Assembly: GCA_030141605.1 (NCBI GenBank)
Contig: JAQGDQ010002376.1
Location: 106,422 to 170,421 of the forward strand
DNA length: 64,000 bases
Source of the DNA: Tubiluchus corallicola
Lineage: Eukaryota; Priapulida; Priapulimorpha; Priapulimorphida; Tubiluchidae
Direction: 5' to 3'
The position numbers were made by a program, and so were the translations under genes. The notes beneath the pieces were generated by a model. That model was not told the DNA's origin. It made no database searches and saw only the letters and a list, made by a program, of their open reading frames with translations. Shown here piece by piece: positions 61,301 through 63,798 of the stretch. Position 1 is the stretch's first letter; each line of letters begins with the position of its first letter.

Positions 61301-63798
61301 TCTCTGGAGCTATAGCGGAGAAACCACATTGTTTTAAATTGCCTAAGGTGAAAACAGCTAAAGATTCTAGTTAGTTTAAAGTGCTTCGATGTTTATAAAG
61401 AATTACAGTTATGCGCTGTGTTGATGCACTGTATATAAGTTTAATATGAGATAAAATGAGAATAATGCTAAAAAATAAAAAAAGCGAAAGTGTAGACTTT
61501 TTAGCACACTAAAAACAAACACTGAGCTCTCACTAATTAACAAAAAATGATTATTTTAAATTGCAAACTGTGTAGACTGTTACTGTCTTCCATATAATAA
61601 TGAAAATCAGAAACTTGTAAACAATTTTTATTTATTAAAAAATTAAAAGGGTGAACTCTGCTACCAGGAGAAAAAATGAGTTCACATTGCCTGCTTATAC
61701 AGTGTAAATAAATTATACTGGTTTAAATTGGTATACACACTGTTACTTTATAACGATGTGAAGCAACATCGTCATTTCTCACAGTCATGCATTAACAGTG
61801 TATCGTGAAAAAATTACGCATATTTAATTTTGATGTGATCATGGTATGTACACACTTAGCGTTCATTTACGTCGATGCCCCATTATCACGATGATTTCAT
61901 AAAGTGGCAGTGTGTATGCTGCATAAGGGTGCGAACACAATGAAAGCTTGTAAAATCACACTTATATTATAAGCACTTGTAAACAGCAGAGAAAAAACTA
62001 GTGTGAGAACCCTCAATAGAGGTACAAATCCATGCATTCTCATAAAGTCACCATGGGGAAAATTTATTATTGACCATGTGACCTCGACTTTTGACATTTA
62101 GAGCAAAATATAGTGGGTTTCCAGGTCCTTCCAAGAGCTACACTATATCAAATTTAATGAACAGGCCTATAACTTTGTCCATGTATCCTGTTACACAGAT
62201 AAATAGACACAGGCGAGCAAATGCCTTACTTTTTTAGCCTGCCTATACTTTGATGTTATCCCAGAAACGTGAAATTAGGGAGTACTAGTATTAATTTTTT
62301 TCAGCTAAAGCATGTGGAGAAAAAATAGATGAGAAGCCCTTAGCAATTTCCAGCTGCATAAAATTTTTTCTTTTTGTACCTGCAGACAGAATTTGTTTGA
62401 TATGTTTCTATATATCAGTTGTTCAAAAACCAATTGTTTCTTCAGTATTTGTGTAAAAGGAAGAAAATGGCTGCCAACCGTACGATTATATTATTTACCA
62501 GCATGCTTAAAGTGCGAAAAAATCGTACATTCTTATAATATTATAAGCTCGGGAAGCAAGCTCTCATAGACTAGCATGGGTGTCTGTCATGTGTGGTTGT
62601 ATGTATTGTCATAGAACATTCTGGTAGCTTGCTTGCATTTATCAGTGCAGGTAGTATGAGCACCGAAAACCAGCATTCGTTGTGCCCGTGCCCTAAGTAC
62701 GGAAACAAAGTCACTGAAGTCACTAAGCCTGTGAAACAATTGGACAAAGTCGGGTAGTAGGATTTCTTGCCTCATTTTAAAGTGTGAGCATGGCTAAAAC
62801 ATCACAAGTTTTCCCTTTCAGCTTTGAAAAGTCTGTTCCCTGAATGCCATTATAATTTTTTTATTACAGCTACTACTAATGAGCTGTCCTGGTGCATTGA
62901 TTGCTGAGGTGTGCTGTAATACATCTGAATCTTCGATTACTTTCAGAACTTGATGTTTCCATCAAAAGGCACAGTTTTTGATCACAGGTTTAACACTGCT
63001 AGCGGAAATTGGGTACCATGGACAAACATCCAGGATTTTACAGCCAATAGCATACCTGCCAATGCTAAAGTATGTATTGTTTGGTTTAAACAATGACAGT
63101 TCCATGAACCTTTCGTTCGTTGAAACAAGTGATTTGGATTAACTTTGTTTAATTTAATTTAAGTGAGTCAAAAAGACTGATGCTTTGCTCTGTGTAAAAA
63201 ACAATTTGTTTATGAAACTTTAAAATGCTGAACAGTTAGGAATTACGGAACAGTTATGGATGAATAAATGGACAGATAGAAAGAAGAATTATTGTTTGGC
63301 GTAATGCTATACATATACAACATACATATCAAGTGTAAATAATACAATGTAAAGACCACTCAAAGTAAATGCATAATTCATAAGTCAACTTCAGTGTGAT
63401 TCCTGTGTGTGACACGGGCCTTTTACTGAGTGTTGCAAAAAATAACTGAGTTGTCGACTGTGGTCTATTTGGACGTTTTTGTATTATGCGTGATTAGTGT
63501 GACCTTTTCATATGAGTCCCTGTGAGTGACAGGAAAGTAAGAAGGGCAGCCTAAAGAAGGCTCACCAAGTCAAGTTTGCACCAGCACATTTTGATCATTA
63601 TAGCAGGTGTGAGTTATCAGAGTCTGCTTTTTTACAGGTAAGTGAACTGATTATTCCTACTGATGATACATCACGACAGGTGTTTTTTCTTAACACCTAC
63701 CTACTGAATAGCAATGTGCCTTTGCTATTTCTGGGTCCAACAGGAACTGGTAAATCGGCTACAGTTAACAATTTTCTTGTGACTTTGCCGAAAGAAAA
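13113..63798 (+). CDS. DNAH12: Axonemal inner-arm dynein heavy chain, DNAH12-like (5' half of the gene, 40 exons)
   Basis: The gene encodes a ciliary motor ATPase that slides axonemal doublets. The 40 exons join in phase without a stop, giving 6083 nt. Residues 1-640 are the tail, about 670-1330 the linker ([44 protein letters not shown]). AAA1 has Walker A GPAGTGKT (1353-1360) and Walker [10 protein letters not shown] (1403-1411). AAA2 has GETMGGKT (1634-1641), and AAA3 starts with GPTGTGKS (2007-2014). A first P-loop near residue 1350 fits the short-tailed DNAH3/7/12 class, not outer-arm chains. The regions after AAA2 ([14 protein letters not shown]) and before AAA3 look closest to DNAH12; this paralogue choice is from memory of the family. 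The remaining AAA3-AAA6, stalk and C-terminus lie beyond the window. Introns 2 and 11 need GC donors. Confidence 0.93.
13233..14895 (+). other. Intron 1
   Basis: AT-rich. It contains a minus-strand tRNA-like SINE head (13560-13665) and an exon-like 26-bp segment at 14239-14264 that is listed among rejected items. A 63-codon open frame at 14319-14510 has no recognised content. Confidence 0.5.
13560..13665 (-). repeat. tRNA-derived SINE head or tRNA relic
   Basis: On the minus strand AGTTTAGTGGTTTATGGC resembles a Pol III A box. About 40 nt later AGTTCAAAACTAG resembles a B box. Arms do not pair well, so this is not a functional tRNA. Confidence 0.4.
14896..15167 (+). CDS. Dynein exon 2 (residues 41-131)
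   Basis: After TTTTACAG it reads [20 protein letters not shown] and ends in a very basic stretch [13 protein letters not shown]. To join exon 3 in frame it must end after two bases of an Arg codon, before GCATGT, a GC donor. The internal ATG at 14911 could serve as an alternative start. Confidence 0.7.
15168..15999 (+). other. Intron 2, GC-AG type
   Basis: The donor reads AAAG|GCATGT and the acceptor CTTTGCAG. No GT donor preserves the frame at a sensible place. The intron carries telomere-like MITE copy A. Confidence 0.6.
15322..15511. mobile_element. Telomere-cored MITE, copy A
   Basis: The left end TTTTACAATTCCTCACACA and right end GGGGAATTGTAAACTCC are inverted repeats. Between them lie degenerate GGTTAGGG-type repeats (about 15380-15475) and the conserved GTATTTAAATTGT box. 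It is related to the copies at 26854, 34150 and 34345. Confidence 0.75.
16000..16120 (+). CDS. Dynein exon 3 (residues 131-171)
   Basis: Bounded by CTTTGCAG and GAG|GTTTGT. One base completes the Arg codon from exon 2, then [20 protein letters not shown] and [16 protein letters not shown]. Tail region. Ends phase 0. Confidence 0.85.
16426..16615 (+). CDS. Dynein exon 4 (residues 172-235)
   Basis: Starts [10 protein letters not shown], a phrase typical of the tail of the DNAH3/7/12 class, and ends KFSVKKAI before a G|GTAATC donor (phase 1). Intron 3 upstream carries a (TA)12 microsatellite at about 16300-16324. Confidence 0.9.
16616..17036 (+). other. Intron 4
   Basis: AT-rich, no repeat or gene recognised. 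Confidence 0.5.
17037..17112 (+). CDS. Dynein exon 5 (residues 235-260)
   Basis: Short exon reading [20 protein letters not shown] then IPFPDR, between AATTAG and AG|GTATTA. Ends with two bases of Arg. The phrase before RVIRAPVPW in the next exon matches the family order. Confidence 0.88.
17113..18170 (+). other. Intron 5 with a coding-type repeat
   Basis: It holds copy 1 of the dispersed repeat carrying an LTQRD-like peptide (17247-17450). The rest is AT-rich without recognised content. Confidence 0.55.
17247..17450 (-). repeat. Dispersed coding-type repeat, copy 1
   Basis: Minus-strand frame with [20 protein letters not shown] then IGACLIIKE. Similar peptide and DNA occur at 49830-50035 and partly at 27205-27545. 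Probably the remnant of an unrecognised transposon gene. Confidence 0.55.
18171..18290 (+). CDS. Dynein exon 6 (residues 260-300)
   Basis: Reads [20 protein letters not shown] and ends LQRLFNEK, between TTTCAG and [18 protein letters not shown] is a conserved tail motif of this class. Confidence 0.93.
18291..19193 (+). other. Intron 6
   Basis: AT-rich; nothing recognised. Confidence 0.5.
19194..19319 (+). CDS. Dynein exon 7 (residues 300-342)
   Basis: Reads [20 protein letters not shown] through [10 protein letters not shown]. The donor is GA|GTATGA, so the last codon is completed by exon 8 as Glu followed by WIPDC. Reading on without splicing meets TAA at about 19357. Confidence 0.85.
20069..20195 (-). 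repeat. Copia LTR, left (3' LTR)
   Basis: 127 bp, starting TGAAAACTGATAACACAG and ending GTTAACA; pairs with 21823-21942, with a 10-bp extra stretch near 20145. Confidence 0.75.
20516..20609. repeat. 47-bp tandem duplication in the copia relic
   Basis: Two exact copies, 20516-20562 and 20563-20609, of the segment starting TGGAGGCACCATGCTTAG. They lie within the RNase H end of the element. Confidence 0.95.
21823..21942 (-). repeat. Copia LTR, right (5' LTR)
   Basis: 120 bp, about 90 percent identical to the left LTR. The minus-strand gag ATG lies right at its inner edge. Confidence 0.7.
22090..22335 (-). mobile_element. Second copia gag fragment
   Basis: Minus-strand [18 protein letters not shown] parallels [18 protein letters not shown] in the neighbouring copia copy. 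A separate, diverged fragment. Confidence 0.6.
22560..25460 (+). pseudogene. Decayed multi-copy transposon-type gene
   Basis: Pieces in order on the plus strand: [18 protein letters not shown] (22660-22720), [20 protein letters not shown] (23070-23130), LAGAAAG and [17 protein letters not shown] (24905-24990), then [20 protein letters not shown] and [19 protein letters not shown] through [11 protein letters not shown] (25150-25420). I recall this phrase order from a large repeated family in cnidarian and fish genomes with transposase-like proteins of unknown mechanism. Frameshifts and stops break it; some gaps may once have been introns. No terminal repeats were found. Confidence 0.6.
26101..26400 (+). 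repeat. tRNA-derived SINE, copy 1
   Basis: The head at 26121-26197 has an A-box-like TTAGCGCACCTGG and a B box GGTTCAAATCC with a trailing TGGTCCA. The anticodon stem does not pair. A perfect 10-bp inverted repeat GCCAGGTGCG/CGCACCTGGC overlaps the head. The sequence after the head (CACAATTTTT..., CTCATTACTCA) recurs at about 42880-42940. Confidence 0.55.
26626..27152. mobile_element. hAT-like MITE, copy 1, with a nested insertion
   Basis: Ends GGTGAGCATTCTCTACCAG and AATGCTCATCTCTACC are imperfect inverted repeats. It aligns along its length with the reverse complement of 29164-29552 except for 26854-27000, which is an inserted element. Without the insert it is about 380 bp. Confidence 0.7.
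26854..27000. mobile_element. Telomere-cored MITE, copy B, nested
   Basis: 147 bp inserted between CTGTTTAAAAATT and ATGCACAGAAATC of the host MITE. Left part GGGGTTTACAATTCCCCACA and right part GGGGAATTTTAAACTCCTTCC form the inverted ends. The core has GGGTTAGGGTTAGGGTT and ends in GGGTATTTAAATTGTG. The matching uninterrupted site is at about 29364. Confidence 0.8.
27205..27545 (-). repeat. Dispersed coding-type repeat, partial copy
   Basis: Minus strand [19 protein letters not shown] parallels [19 protein letters not shown] at 17247-17450. The adjacent GTTATAAGGAGGTTTTACTG at 27391-27410 resembles a pogo/Tigger terminus (CAGTAAAACCTCC on the minus strand). Confidence 0.45.
27614..27809 (+). 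CDS. Dynein exon 8 (residues 342-407)
   Basis: Reads [20 protein letters not shown] and [15 protein letters not shown] between TTTCAG and CAA|GTAATG. Ends phase 0. The first base completes Glu from exon 7. Confidence 0.95.
27810..28595 (+). other. Intron 8
   Basis: AT-rich; nothing recognised. Confidence 0.5.
28596..28775 (+). CDS. Dynein exon 9 (residues 408-467)
   Basis: Reads [20 protein letters not shown] to [10 protein letters not shown] between TGCAG and AGA|GTAAGA. 60 codons, phase 0 at both ends. Tail region. Confidence 0.93.
29012..29151 (+). CDS. Dynein exon 10 (residues 468-514)
   Basis: Reads [20 protein letters not shown] to [12 protein letters not shown] between TTTCTAG and AA|GTATGT. 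Tail region; ends with two bases of Lys. Confidence 0.92.
29164..29552. mobile_element. hAT-like MITE, copy 2 (empty-site copy)
   Basis: Reverse-orientation relative of 26626-27152. It ends GAGAATGCTCACC, matching the left end of copy 1. It has many TTCGAATTCGA-type palindromes. It lacks the nested element: GTGCATATTTTTTAAAC near 29360-29376 is continuous. Confidence 0.7.
30030..32280 (+). mobile_element. Decayed non-LTR retrotransposon, A-rich
   Basis: Broken plus-strand frames keep recognisable pieces in order: KGIPEDWKK and [13 protein letters not shown] (30690-30780), an RT core [20 protein letters not shown] with active-site-like FIDDV (31036-31180), and a late CPKC...TTKHE zinc-binding-type motif (about 32078-32120). 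The coding strand is strongly A-rich. Many stops and frameshifts are present and I saw no defined ends. Minus-strand open frames here are shadows of the A-rich strand. Confidence 0.7.
32575..32884. mobile_element. 310-bp element with ~35-bp inverted ends
   Basis: The left end ACATGGCTTTTATTCAGACA and the right end, whose complement reads ACGTGGCTTTTATTCAGACA, pair over about 35 bp with a few mismatches. The interior is AT-rich and non-coding. It starts about 300 bp after the LINE relic. Class unknown. Confidence 0.65.
33853..33958 (+). CDS. Dynein exon 11 (residues 514-549)
   Basis: Reads [20 protein letters not shown] to NLNEFRQ. It must end at CAG before GCGAGT to stay in frame with exon 12; the nearby GT at 33963 would cause a stop. 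The upstream GAT|GTAAAC would delete conserved residues. Confidence 0.85.
34150..34308. mobile_element. Telomere-cored MITE, copy C
   Basis: Reverse orientation: GGAGTTTACAATTGCCCACA, AATTTAAATACCCTAACCCT, then CCCTAACCC-type repeats, CACTTCACAAACTAGTTT, and a degenerate right end GGAGACTTGTAAAC. Confidence 0.75.
34345..34510. mobile_element. Telomere-cored MITE, copy D
   Basis: Nearly identical to copy C, including the flank GAATTTCAGTGTGTCAAGAG, so C and D arose by a tandem duplication of about 195 bp (34131-34321 and 34325-34522). Copy D has one extra CCCTAA unit. Confidence 0.8.
34549..34727 (+). CDS. Dynein exon 12 (residues 550-609)
   Basis: Reads [20 protein letters not shown] to EETRALNRK between GATTATAG and AA|GTACGT. 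Ends with two bases of Lys. Tail region. Confidence 0.92.
34728..35347 (+). other. Intron 12
   Basis: AT-rich; nothing recognised. Confidence 0.5.
35348..35441 (+). CDS. Dynein exon 13 (residues 609-640)
   Basis: Reads [20 protein letters not shown] then [12 protein letters not shown]. This is the conserved 'P-x-T-T/N-EEL' region just before the linker in axonemal dyneins. Donor GTG|GTATGT. Confidence 0.95.
35572..35655 (-). repeat. tRNA-derived SINE head or tRNA relic
   Basis: Minus strand: A-box-like TGTGTGGTTTAATAG followed by B box GGTTCAAAGTCC about 40 nt later. No good cloverleaf. Confidence 0.45.
35958..36495 (+). mobile_element. Pogo/Tigger-like MITE, copy 1 (internally deleted)
   Basis: Flanked by TA on both sides. 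The left end CAGTATCCGTCGTTTACCAG and right end TTTTAAGCGGCACCTACTA are the inverted repeats of the family. 538 bp, against about 950-990 bp for copies 2 and 3. Same orientation as copy 3. Confidence 0.7.
37113..38057 (-). mobile_element. Pogo/Tigger-like MITE, copy 2
   Basis: Starts after TA at 37112 with CTGTAGGCGCCGCTTAATAG and ends near 38057 before TA. It aligns with copies 1 and 3 in reverse orientation, for example the shared GAATTTTAGAAACGAAC box. The interior is non-coding. Confidence 0.7.
39032..39122 (+). CDS. Dynein exon 14 (residues 641-671)
   Basis: Reads [20 protein letters not shown] then [10 protein letters not shown]; donor G|GTAGGC, phase 1. Start of the linker region. Confidence 0.92.
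39123..39609 (+). other. Intron 14
   Basis: AT-rich; nothing recognised. Confidence 0.5.
39610..39800 (+). CDS. Dynein exon 15 (residues 671-734)
   Basis: Reads [20 protein letters not shown] through RKIE, between TTTTAG and GAG|GTTTGT. The LN-x-x-V-x-LWP-x-R phrase is a hallmark of the dynein linker start; coiled-coil-like heptads follow. Confidence 0.96.
39801..40736 (+). other. Intron 15
   Basis: Contains a LINE 3' fragment (39960-40464) with (TA)n/(TATG)n microsatellites. The rest is AT-rich. Confidence 0.6.
39960..40464 (+). mobile_element. 3' end of a CR1/Jockey-like LINE
   Basis: Frame phrase [20 protein letters not shown] (about 40009-40068) is the C-x2-C...H-F-x4-C finger found at the C-terminus of LINE ORF2. 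After it come AT microsatellites (40259-40375) and a 3' tail AATAAACTACTACTACTACTA, a simple-repeat end typical of CR1/L2-type elements. Confidence 0.7.
40737..40968 (+). CDS. Dynein exon 16 (residues 735-812)
   Basis: Reads [20 protein letters not shown], then [20 protein letters not shown] to SDTWLN. Donor G|GTGAGC. Linker; matches the family order with EE-x-LL-W-x-x-T-x-Y-P. Confidence 0.96.
40969..41634 (+). other. Intron 16
   Basis: AT-rich; a short repeat ATTTTGCAATTTTGAAGCAAT occurs around 41461-41530. Otherwise nothing recognised. Confidence 0.5.
41635..41820 (+). CDS. Dynein exon 17 (residues 812-874)
   Basis: Reads [20 protein letters not shown] to ISIVCNPG. The end matches the conserved linker phrase ...I-x-x-x-CNPG followed by L-x-x-RHW in exon 18. 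Acceptor TTTGCAG, donor G|GTAATT. Confidence 0.96.
42102..42236. repeat. 135-bp repeat, copy 1
   Basis: Shares long exact runs with 44011-44147, for example CAATGCCCGAAGAATGCCAG and TGTAAAAAGCACACTTA, about 93 percent identical overall. Same orientation. Identity unknown. Confidence 0.85.
42830..43000 (+). repeat. tRNA-derived SINE, copy 2
   Basis: GGGTTTTAGTCCTGGCTGACTC stands where copy 1 (26101-26400) has its B box and TGGTCCA, followed by the shared body CACAATTTTTAATTGC and TTCATTATAC. More decayed than copy 1. Confidence 0.45.
43259..43376 (+). CDS. Dynein exon 18 (residues 874-913)
   Basis: Reads [20 protein letters not shown] to LTKYIDK. L-x-x-RHW-x-x-x-S is conserved in all axonemal dynein linkers. 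Donor AA|GTGAGT. Confidence 0.97.
43676..43790 (+). CDS. Dynein exon 19 (residues 913-951)
   Basis: Reads [20 protein letters not shown] to FQFVPYRDT between TTTCAG and ACA|GTATGT. Conserved A-x-KEYSLEK-x-L phrase of the linker. Confidence 0.97.
43791..45317 (+). other. Intron 19
   Basis: Holds copy 2 of the 135-bp repeat (44011-44147). 44940-45070 is rich in ATATCGATA-like palindromic words and may be a hAT-type relic. Otherwise nothing recognised. Confidence 0.5.
44011..44147. repeat. 135-bp repeat, copy 2
   Basis: Second copy of 42102-42236, same orientation, 1.9 kb downstream in a different intron. Confidence 0.85.
45318..45488 (+). CDS. Dynein exon 20 (residues 952-1008)
   Basis: Reads [20 protein letters not shown], then [15 protein letters not shown] to ESWLI. 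D-D-x-x-x-x-TMRGSP-x-x-KPFE is one of the most conserved linker phrases. Phase 0 at both ends. Confidence 0.98.
45489..46306 (+). other. Intron 20
   Basis: AT-rich; nothing recognised. Confidence 0.5.
46307..46432 (+). CDS. Dynein exon 21 (residues 1009-1050)
   Basis: Reads [20 protein letters not shown] to [10 protein letters not shown] between TTTTTTAG and GCG|GTAACT. Q[12 protein letters not shown] is a universal linker motif. Confidence 0.98.
46433..47740 (+). other. Intron 21
   Basis: Contains a hAT-type MITE (46982-47545). Otherwise AT-rich. Confidence 0.55.
46982..47545. mobile_element. hAT-type MITE or deleted element
   Basis: Left end TAGGCCTGTAATGATACATC and right end GATGTATCATTACAGCCCTA are inverted repeats of about 20 bp, with related GATATC/GTATCGCATTG words just inside. 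TGTAATGATAC-type ends are common in hAT elements. No transposase is visible and no 8-bp target duplication is clear. Confidence 0.65.
47741..47877 (+). CDS. Dynein exon 22 (residues 1051-1096)
   Basis: Reads [20 protein letters not shown] to [11 protein letters not shown]. The L-x-x-YLE-x-KR-x-x-FPRF signature spans this exon and the next. Donor AG|GTAAGT. Confidence 0.97.
47878..49295 (+). other. Intron 22
   Basis: AT-rich. The stretch 48640-49076 ends TTGAAATAAATAGTAATCAA, which could be a LINE 3' end, but no protein relic was recognised. Confidence 0.45.
49296..49497 (+). CDS. Dynein exon 23 (residues 1096-1163)
   Basis: Reads [20 protein letters not shown] then [18 protein letters not shown], to INPAAAK. 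This is the near-invariant end of the linker. Acceptor CACTTTAG, donor AAG|GTATTT. Confidence 0.98.
49498..50075 (+). other. Intron 23
   Basis: Holds copy 3 of the dispersed coding-type repeat (49830-50035). Confidence 0.5.
49830..50035 (-). repeat. Dispersed coding-type repeat, copy 3
   Basis: Minus-strand frame with [20 protein letters not shown] then [11 protein letters not shown], parallel to the peptide at 17247-17450. DNA similarity includes CCTTGATAAT and GCTTGCAGTGCAT words. Confidence 0.55.
50076..50135 (+). CDS. Dynein exon 24 (residues 1164-1183)
   Basis: A 60-bp exon, [20 protein letters not shown], between TTTTTTCAG and AAG|GTAAAC. The VE-x-WL-x-x-VE-x-x-M phrase is conserved. 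Phase 0 at both ends. Confidence 0.96.
50136..50880 (+). other. Intron 24
   Basis: AT-rich; nothing recognised. Confidence 0.5.
50881..51027 (+). CDS. Dynein exon 25 (residues 1184-1232)
   Basis: Reads [20 protein letters not shown] then [18 protein letters not shown] to TRTGLE. W-x-x-x-WPGQ-x-VL-x-x-x-x-x-x-WT is the linker-to-AAA1 phrase. Confidence 0.97.
51028..51495 (+). other. Intron 25
   Basis: Nothing recognised. Confidence 0.5.
51496..51610 (+). CDS. Dynein exon 26 (residues 1233-1271)
   Basis: Reads [20 protein letters not shown] to [11 protein letters not shown]; donor G|GTGAGT, phase 1. Conserved L-x-x-LVRG-x-L and D-VHARD. Confidence 0.97.
51611..52153 (+). other. Intron 26
   Basis: Nothing recognised. 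Confidence 0.5.
52154..52352 (+). CDS. Dynein exon 27 (residues 1271-1337)
   Basis: Reads [20 protein letters not shown], then [14 protein letters not shown] and [20 protein letters not shown]. This is the AAA1 N-terminal phrase; the last Tyr-Arg splits with exon 28. Donor CG|GTTAGT. Confidence 0.98.
52353..52848 (+). other. Intron 27
   Basis: About 230 bp of AT-rich sequence followed by the 260-bp minisatellite (52581-52840); only eight bases (TTTTGCAG) separate the array from exon 28. Confidence 0.8.
52581..52840. repeat. 20-bp minisatellite, 13 units
   Basis: Thirteen units of a 20-bp repeat related to GTTGAAAAGTAGCAGTGTAC, with frequent ATT/GTT and GTGCAC/GTGTAC variants and one diverged unit near the end. 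The array supplies the sequence where the branch point of intron 27 should lie. A minus-strand 147-codon frame here is a shadow of the repeat. Confidence 0.97.
52849..52957 (+). CDS. Dynein exon 28 (residues 1337-1373), AAA1 P-loop
   Basis: Reads [20 protein letters not shown] then [25 protein letters not shown] is the Walker A of AAA1, the main ATPase site that drives the power stroke. The invariant Lys (1359) and Thr (1360) are present. Confidence 0.99.
53115..53313 (+). CDS. Dynein exon 29 (residues 1374-1440), AAA1 Walker B
   Basis: Reads [20 protein letters not shown], then [20 protein letters not shown] to [13 protein letters not shown] is Walker B with the catalytic Glu 1406. Acceptor CACTAG; donor G|GTATTG. 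Confidence 0.99.
53539..53630 (+). CDS. Dynein exon 30 (residues 1440-1470)
   Basis: Reads [20 protein letters not shown] then [11 protein letters not shown], with the sensor-1 Asn in TMNPGYAGR. Intron 29 upstream is short (225 bp). Confidence 0.99.
53895..53969. repeat. 25-bp tandem repeat, three units
   Basis: Three exact copies of a 25-bp unit starting TGTCAGACAAATGTTTATTT in intron 30, ending about 20 bp before the acceptor of exon 31. Confidence 0.97.
53992..54083 (+). CDS. Dynein exon 31 (residues 1471-1501)
   Basis: Reads [20 protein letters not shown] then [13 protein letters not shown]-x-VAMM-x-PD carries the AAA1 arginine-finger-side segment. Donor AG|GTATTA. Confidence 0.98.
54339..54540 (+). 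CDS. Dynein exon 32 (residues 1501-1568)
   Basis: The acceptor is CTTCAG at 54333-54338, giving [20 protein letters not shown] and [20 protein letters not shown] to LPKFLAQ. The AG at 54345-54346 would break the frame. End of AAA1, sensor-2 region. Confidence 0.97.
54677..54766. repeat. TG/TGCG microsatellite
   Basis: Simple repeat of TGTGTG, GGGTGGG and TGCGTGCA words in intron 32, ending about 55 bp before exon 33. Confidence 0.9.
54821..54973 (+). CDS. Dynein exon 33 (residues 1569-1619)
   Basis: Reads [20 protein letters not shown] to FVTKIIQ. D-x-PLF-x-GI-x-x-DLFPG is the AAA1-AAA2 connector. 51 codons, phase 0. Confidence 0.98.
55369..55621 (+). CDS. Dynein exon 34 (residues 1620-1704), AAA2 P-loop
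   Basis: Reads [20 protein letters not shown] then [14 protein letters not shown], later [20 protein letters not shown] and [13 protein letters not shown] (1634-1641) is the AAA2 Walker A. The stretch [13 protein letters not shown] before the conserved part is more polar than expected. Confidence 0.98.
55622..57778 (+). other. Intron 34
   Basis: Contains pogo-like MITE copy 3 (55924-56911) flanked by (TA)n tracts (55901-55923 and 56912-56985). 56990-57778 holds nothing recognised. Confidence 0.65.
55924..56911 (+). mobile_element. Pogo/Tigger-like MITE, copy 3 (best preserved)
   Basis: 988 bp. The left end CAGTAGTCACCGCTTAATAG and right end CTATTAAGCAGCGACTACTG are near-perfect inverted repeats of about 25 bp. 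The flanking TA dinucleotides and the CAGT start are typical of the pogo/Tigger branch of Tc1/mariner. A 65-codon frame at 56361 ([20 protein letters not shown]) could be a transposase relic but is not recognised. Confidence 0.85.
57779..57909 (+). CDS. Dynein exon 35 (residues 1704-1747)
   Basis: Reads [20 protein letters not shown] then [20 protein letters not shown] and [15 protein letters not shown] is the AAA2 Walker B region. The serine run 1714-1718 precedes it. Confidence 0.98.
57910..59042 (+). other. Intron 35
   Basis: AT-rich; nothing recognised. Confidence 0.5.
59043..59174 (+). CDS. Dynein exon 36 (residues 1748-1791)
   Basis: Reads [20 protein letters not shown] then [20 protein letters not shown] and EPAE. 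LCL-x-x-GE-x-I and [11 protein letters not shown]-x are AAA2 hallmarks (sensor and arginine finger). Confidence 0.99.
59175..59924 (+). other. Intron 36
   Basis: Nothing recognised. Confidence 0.5.
59925..60194 (+). CDS. Dynein exon 37 (residues 1792-1881)
   Basis: Reads [20 protein letters not shown], then [20 protein letters not shown] and [20 protein letters not shown]. This divergent AAA2-AAA3 segment is the part that most suggests DNAH12 rather than DNAH7. Acceptor GCTGCAG; donor CAG|GTATGT. Confidence 0.96.
60195..61191 (+). other. Intron 37
   Basis: Holds the long imperfect inverted repeat (60735-61090). The rest is AT-rich without recognised content. Confidence 0.6.
60735..61090. 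repeat. Long imperfect hairpin of ACAATATTG-type words
   Basis: The left arm (about 60735-60890) and right arm (about 60915-61090) are reverse complements with gaps. A perfect 12-bp anchor pair is AAATGTGGACTT/AAGTCCACATTT. Each arm is itself built of short words such as ACAATGTTGTGACAATATT. No TIR-bounded coding content is seen. Confidence 0.8.
61192..61347 (+). CDS. Dynein exon 38 (residues 1882-1933)
   Basis: Reads [20 protein letters not shown] then [17 protein letters not shown] to FKLPK. F-x-FS-x-VW-x-x-AG is conserved between AAA2 and AAA3. Confidence 0.97.
61348..62946 (+). other. Intron 38
   Basis: Contains a 189-bp MITE-like element (61731-61919). Otherwise AT-rich; nothing recognised. 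Confidence 0.55.
61731..61919. mobile_element. 189-bp MITE-like element
   Basis: The left end GTATACACACTGTTACTTTA and the right end, complement GCATACACACTGCCACTTTA, are inverted repeats over about 20-30 bp. Both arms also share an (A)CGATG/CATCGTG word. No coding content. Confidence 0.65.
62947..63069 (+). CDS. Dynein exon 39 (residues 1934-1974)
   Basis: Reads [20 protein letters not shown] then [11 protein letters not shown] to IPANAK. P-x-x-G-x-V-x-D-x-x-F and W-x-x-W are the usual lead-in to AAA3. Confidence 0.97.
63070..63637 (+). other. Intron 39
   Basis: Nothing recognised. Confidence 0.5.
63638..63798 (+). CDS. Dynein exon 40 (residues 1975-2028), AAA3 P-loop
   Basis: Reads [20 protein letters not shown], then [20 protein letters not shown] to [12 protein letters not shown] (2007-2014) is the AAA3 Walker A. 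The acceptor TTTTTTACAG is followed by GTAAGT, so the exon starts with a donor-like word. It ends AA|GTAAGT, phase 2; the gene continues beyond the window. Confidence 0.97.
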
